DNA of 64,000 nt from Crotophaga sulcirostris (taxonomy: Eukaryota > Chordata > Aves > Cuculiformes > Crotophagidae), in contig VYZB01000122.1 in assembly GCA_013397455.1 (NCBI GenBank), forward strand, positions 65,339 to 129,338, read 5' to 3'. The position numbers and the translations under genes were made by a program. The notes under the pieces are model-generated. The model did not search any database. It saw only the letters and a list, made by a program, of their open reading frames with translations, and was not told where the DNA came from. Positions within the stretch are counted from its first letter, which is position 1. The number at the start of each line of letters is the position of its first letter. Shown piece after piece: positions 60,111-64,000 of the stretch.

Positions 60111-63100
60111 TTTTTGTAAACTTTATTTGCTATTCAGAGTGGAAGTTAGTGAATCACTTTACCAGCATTATCTTCTGCACATCCAGGAACTTCTTACATT
60201 GAAATCTTGAGAACTTACAGTGATGCCTGGGAATCAGCACAGATGTAGAGAAAGTCTTTTGAGTGAGTGCATTTTTTTACTGCTACACATTGACCTACCA
60301 AAAGTTCCAAGGGTTTGCTGGGTGCAGTAACTTGAATTCATATTCTTTTAATTGGGTTTTTCTTTGGAAAGACCTTTCTGACTTTTTATATATTTATATT
60401 CGAAACTGCATGAAGTCATTTTAGAATTACCATAAACAATATCTGCAACATTTTCTTCTCTTCATCCACTGCTGCAACTCAGACTTTATCCTGCAAGTAT
60501 TAAGGACAAGCAGTTTTAAATGATTTTACTCTTTTTTTTGGTGATGTTGTGTTTCATGCACTGGATGTTGTTCCTTGTTTCTAAAGAATGAGCTTGGACC
60601 ACATCCATTTCATTGTTCACATTGGGCAGCAGCCACAGAGAGAAAGAAGATGCTGTTTGTTTCCATTTTTGTATGTATTACGAGCAAAAAAACATCTGCC
60701 TAGACACTGATAGTGGGCATCTGCTCTACAACTAAGAGTAAAAACTCAACAGAAGCATTTTTATGTAAGTGAATTTAGCAACTGTCAAATTTCTGATATT
60801 GCGCACACGAAGCCTGGGCTATTATTAGATTGATTTTCTTGAATGTTAATGTGCAGATATTAATGTCAGTGGACAGATGAAGATGTGATATTTATGAATT
60901 ACTTCTGAATGATAGAGGGCTGCTATTTGGACATGAATAAGGATTGATCAAAGTAAGATTTTCTTAGTTTTAAGGGAATCCAAAAGGGAAAAGTGCTGCA
61001 TATCACCACCCACCCTCATGCTAAACAGTTTCCCAACAGAGTTGTAAAAGATGAAAACATCAATGAAGAGCAGTGTGAATGAGTTATTGAGGCAGAGACC
61101 TCACAGGGGAAGGCATAAGTGAGGCTTCCCCTTTGGTATTGCCTGCAAACTTGCTACTCTAAGCTGAATTCTGCCTGTTTTGCCCTTAAGTTTCTATTGG
61201 AAATGATAGATAGTGAATTCAATTGTCATTATTCTTAAGAAAATTATTTTGTAGTGATTGATATGTTATTACAATTGATATTGTATTACTGCTCTTTTGG
61301 GTTTACTTGTTTAAGTAGATAAGTCATTATCTTGACAATCTAGATATCTCACCAAGTAAATAACAGATAAAATGCTATTTAGAAGAGATTATGATTGTTG
61401 CTGCAGTTGCTGTCTCCTTGACCACGACTGTCTTGCTGTCTTCATGATAAACAAATAAGTCTACTCTGAAAGAGGTCATCACTCTCCTTGTTGAAAGGAC
61501 AGTTATTGCACTTGTTTTATTTTGCAGAAAAAGATTGTGACTAAGCAAATGCTATCTCAGGCTATGGAAAGCCAATAACAATGGAGCTCTGAGTCACAGA
61601 ATTTCCTTTACTGTTTTTATAAACTCTCTAATGGAGATGGCACAACAAGTTTTCAACTGTTTAAAAGAGTTTTAATTGCTAGCACAGTTTTGGGCTCATT
61701 TCTCCCTTTGTAAATTGCCATCTCTGCCCCATTCAATGTTGTATTCTGCTCTTTGTGAAAACTCACCTCCAGAAATCCAGACGAATTTGTGCATCAGAAT
61801 TTGTCTTTGGGGTTGCAGCACTCACATACACTAGCTCTAGAAATGAAACTGAATACATAATTTCTTTCAGATATCTGCAATCCAGAAAACACCATTAAGG
61901 CTGAACTCAGCCCAGTGAAAACAATTTTATAGGTAATATTATGCTCTGTTCTATAAGTCCCTGAGATTTACTCATATATAAAGTTACTGTAGAAATTACC
62001 ATTCATTTATACTGAAGAAATGACATTTTCTTAAGGTTTTCAGGGTTGTGAAAAGATTTTTTTTCTTACAAGAGGAAAAAATGAAGTTCAGTGGGAATTT
62101 GTGATTGATTATATATGTTTATCTCAAGTTAGATATTTTATATCAAGATACCAAAGTTGGAAAGGCTTATATACGTTATCTTAGAATCTTAGTATTTGAT
62201 TCATGTAGCGACTTTATTCAGAAGTAGATGTTCAGTTTTTCAATTTTTATCCTATAACTTAAGGATAAACACAGACACAGTCAGCTAAATAAATATAAAC
62301 GAACTTTTAAAGCAGATTGTTAAACCACATTTAATAGCTGACTAATGCTTTCTTCACGTAGAAAATGAGTTCAGTATACTTAAAATTCGTGATTTGGGTT
62401 AACCTAAAAGGAAGCCACGTTAATTATGAAAAAAGTATCTACAGAGAAAAACCTAGTGCAAATTAACTAATTCTCTATAATGCTTTCAGTTAATTTCAAT
62501 TAATTTTTGAGTATCAAAATGGAGACAACTACTGTATTATGAAAGTCTTGTGGTTATGAAATACTGTTATTGAGTGGTGGCTCATTAGCTTGTTTTCAAA
62601 TCTATGAAAGAAAAAATATACATTTGCATATCAAATAAAAGGGCATAAAGATTCTTAATTCAAATTGTTGATGTATGAATTTAAAGTAGGTTAGCTAAAC
62701 AATTCATTCCTGAATGAATGCTCTTAGGATGAATTAAAGAGGTCTGAATTTTGTCTGTACTAATTGACTTCAGATACAAAAGAACCTAAAGGCCATTTTA
62801 ATTCTTTGTGTAATTTCAAACAAGATTTTAATGACATTTAAATATTATGTGATATTATTTTCCCATGTGGCAGAAACCAGCAGTTTCACACTTAAACCAG
62901 AATGTTTGATTTGATGTAGTTGGTTAAAAACTCACTGAGGCTATGTGATTACACCCTAAACAAAAAAATATAGACTCAGAATGGCAACATTTTACATCAC
63001 AATTTGCTTGTCCTACAAGCATTTATACACTGCCAGGTAGAGTATCAGATTTTACAGCCATATCTCTATGCTGCCCTACTAGTATATCCTGAAGAATAGG

Positions 63101-64000
63101 AGTTGAATTTTTTGATGAGTGAACATGAATTGCCTGTAAATATTGTCATTTATTGTCTCCGAGTCACTAACACAACATGTGTTGTTTTGAGCCAAGAATG
63201 AAATTTCCTTCCTTTGAATTCAGTCATAAAAAATTTGTGCTGCATTTCATCTTTATGTGCCTTTAGAAATGGATCACCAAAAATTGCTGGGAAAGCATCA
63301 GAATGAAACTGACCTCATTATTTCATAGAACTGTTGTAAAGGAGAACGGAAGAACTCCCTGTAGCATGGACCTGATGCTGCTAAATCTAGCAAAAGCTTT
63401 TGGAGCCTTATGCATGACAACAAGCTTAATAATGCTACCCTCATAATCAGTTGTCAAAGAGGTGATAGACCCAATAGATATCTCGGCTGTTATGAATTCT
63501 TGGCTTAAGTTTGATTTTCTGAGTATATCTGTGAAGCCTGCTGCTCCTATACTTAGTGACATTTTATTCTCTTTTCTGAATGCATTTTCCCCTCCACAGT
63601 CATTTGTTCATAAGCCAACAAAGTCTTCTGGCTCAGTTCTTCCTTTCCTTGTTTTATTTTTGACTCATATCTCTTTCAGCATTTCTGCTGCCAGTCAGAG
63701 TAGGTTGTGCTGCCACTACCATACAAGCAGAAGCAGAGCATGGTGAAACCTGAGCTTGTGCCAAGCAAGAGACAGTGACATTGTATAGCTCTGACAGGAA
63801 GTTACTTAGTGCTAAATACTGGAAGGTGCATCTTTATGCTAATGAAATGATATTGTTTCTGGTCTGAAGTTTCACATTTTGGACTTTTCCACACTGCAAT
63901 CAACTAAAGACATACTCTTCAGCTTAATTTCGCTGATAAGCTTACCCTGACTTTTTTGGATAACGGACTGCCCTATCATATTTCATTTTGTCCAGAAGAA
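60111..64000. other. AT-rich non-coding sequence, nothing firmly recognised
   Basis: No gene or known repeat was identified. The segment 61480-61760 contains a SOX-like 'aacaatgg' and several AT-core motifs with few simple repeats, so it could be a conserved regulatory element. The segment 63320-63750 has overlapping open frames on both strands (94 codons each) without recognised domains. Confidence 0.5.

Noticed and set aside
1..64000. CRISPR arrays, bacterial operons, tRNA or rRNA genes, mitochondrial insertions
   Set aside because: No regularly spaced repeats, ribosomal or tRNA consensus boxes, or organellar gene sequence were seen, and the window is clearly vertebrate nuclear DNA.

Overview
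The window looks like AT-rich, gene-free nuclear DNA from a bird, either a gene desert or a very large intron. Two observations support this. First, there are seven recognisable CR1 retrotransposon copies (LINE class), four of them ending in the degenerate 8-base tails (ATTCTATG/ATTCTGTG type) that CR1 leaves in sauropsid genomes. Second, there is a decayed class III (ERV-L-like) endogenous retrovirus. CR1 also occurs in turtles and crocodilians, so bird is the most likely source rather than a certain one. I see no operon-like or bacterial features, and no reading frame I can assign to a host protein.

Layout. 1-3.4 kb has no recognised feature. 3.37-4.2 kb holds an old CR1 fragment that has lost its tail. 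5.9-6.3 kb holds a short 3' end of CR1. 6.3-11.7 kb is apparently unique sequence with two adjacent palindromes (7.76 kb) and a diverged 95-base-spaced direct repeat (10.8 kb). 11.7-15.25 kb is a cluster of three CR1 copies in alternating orientation (-, +, -). 15.25-33.2 kb is AT-rich sequence with small simple repeats only. 33.25-33.96 kb is a possible solo LTR. 34-46.7 kb is again featureless apart from a purine tract. 46.67-47.44 kb is a CR1 copy with an internal deletion. 49.6-50.95 kb carries two unexplained minus-strand open stretches. 53.77-55.45 kb is the retroviral remnant on the minus strand: gag, protease and the beginning of reverse transcriptase. 56.6-57.7 kb is a less AT-rich, repeat-like block with internal repeats and a perfect hairpin, possibly LTR-derived. 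59.87-60.11 kb is an ancient CR1 3' fragment. The rest to 64 kb is AT-rich and unassigned.

There are no cooperating genes to describe. All recognised protein-coding information belongs to dead transposable elements, with frameshifts, stops and 5' truncations. The points most worth checking are the CR1 cluster, the retroviral remnant (all of its in-frame stops before the truncation are TGA, and its protease active-site triplet reads D-I-G), the frameshifted unidentified coding-like stretch at 49.6-50.03 kb, and the LTR-like blocks at 33 and 57 kb. I did not find a convincing new biological system.
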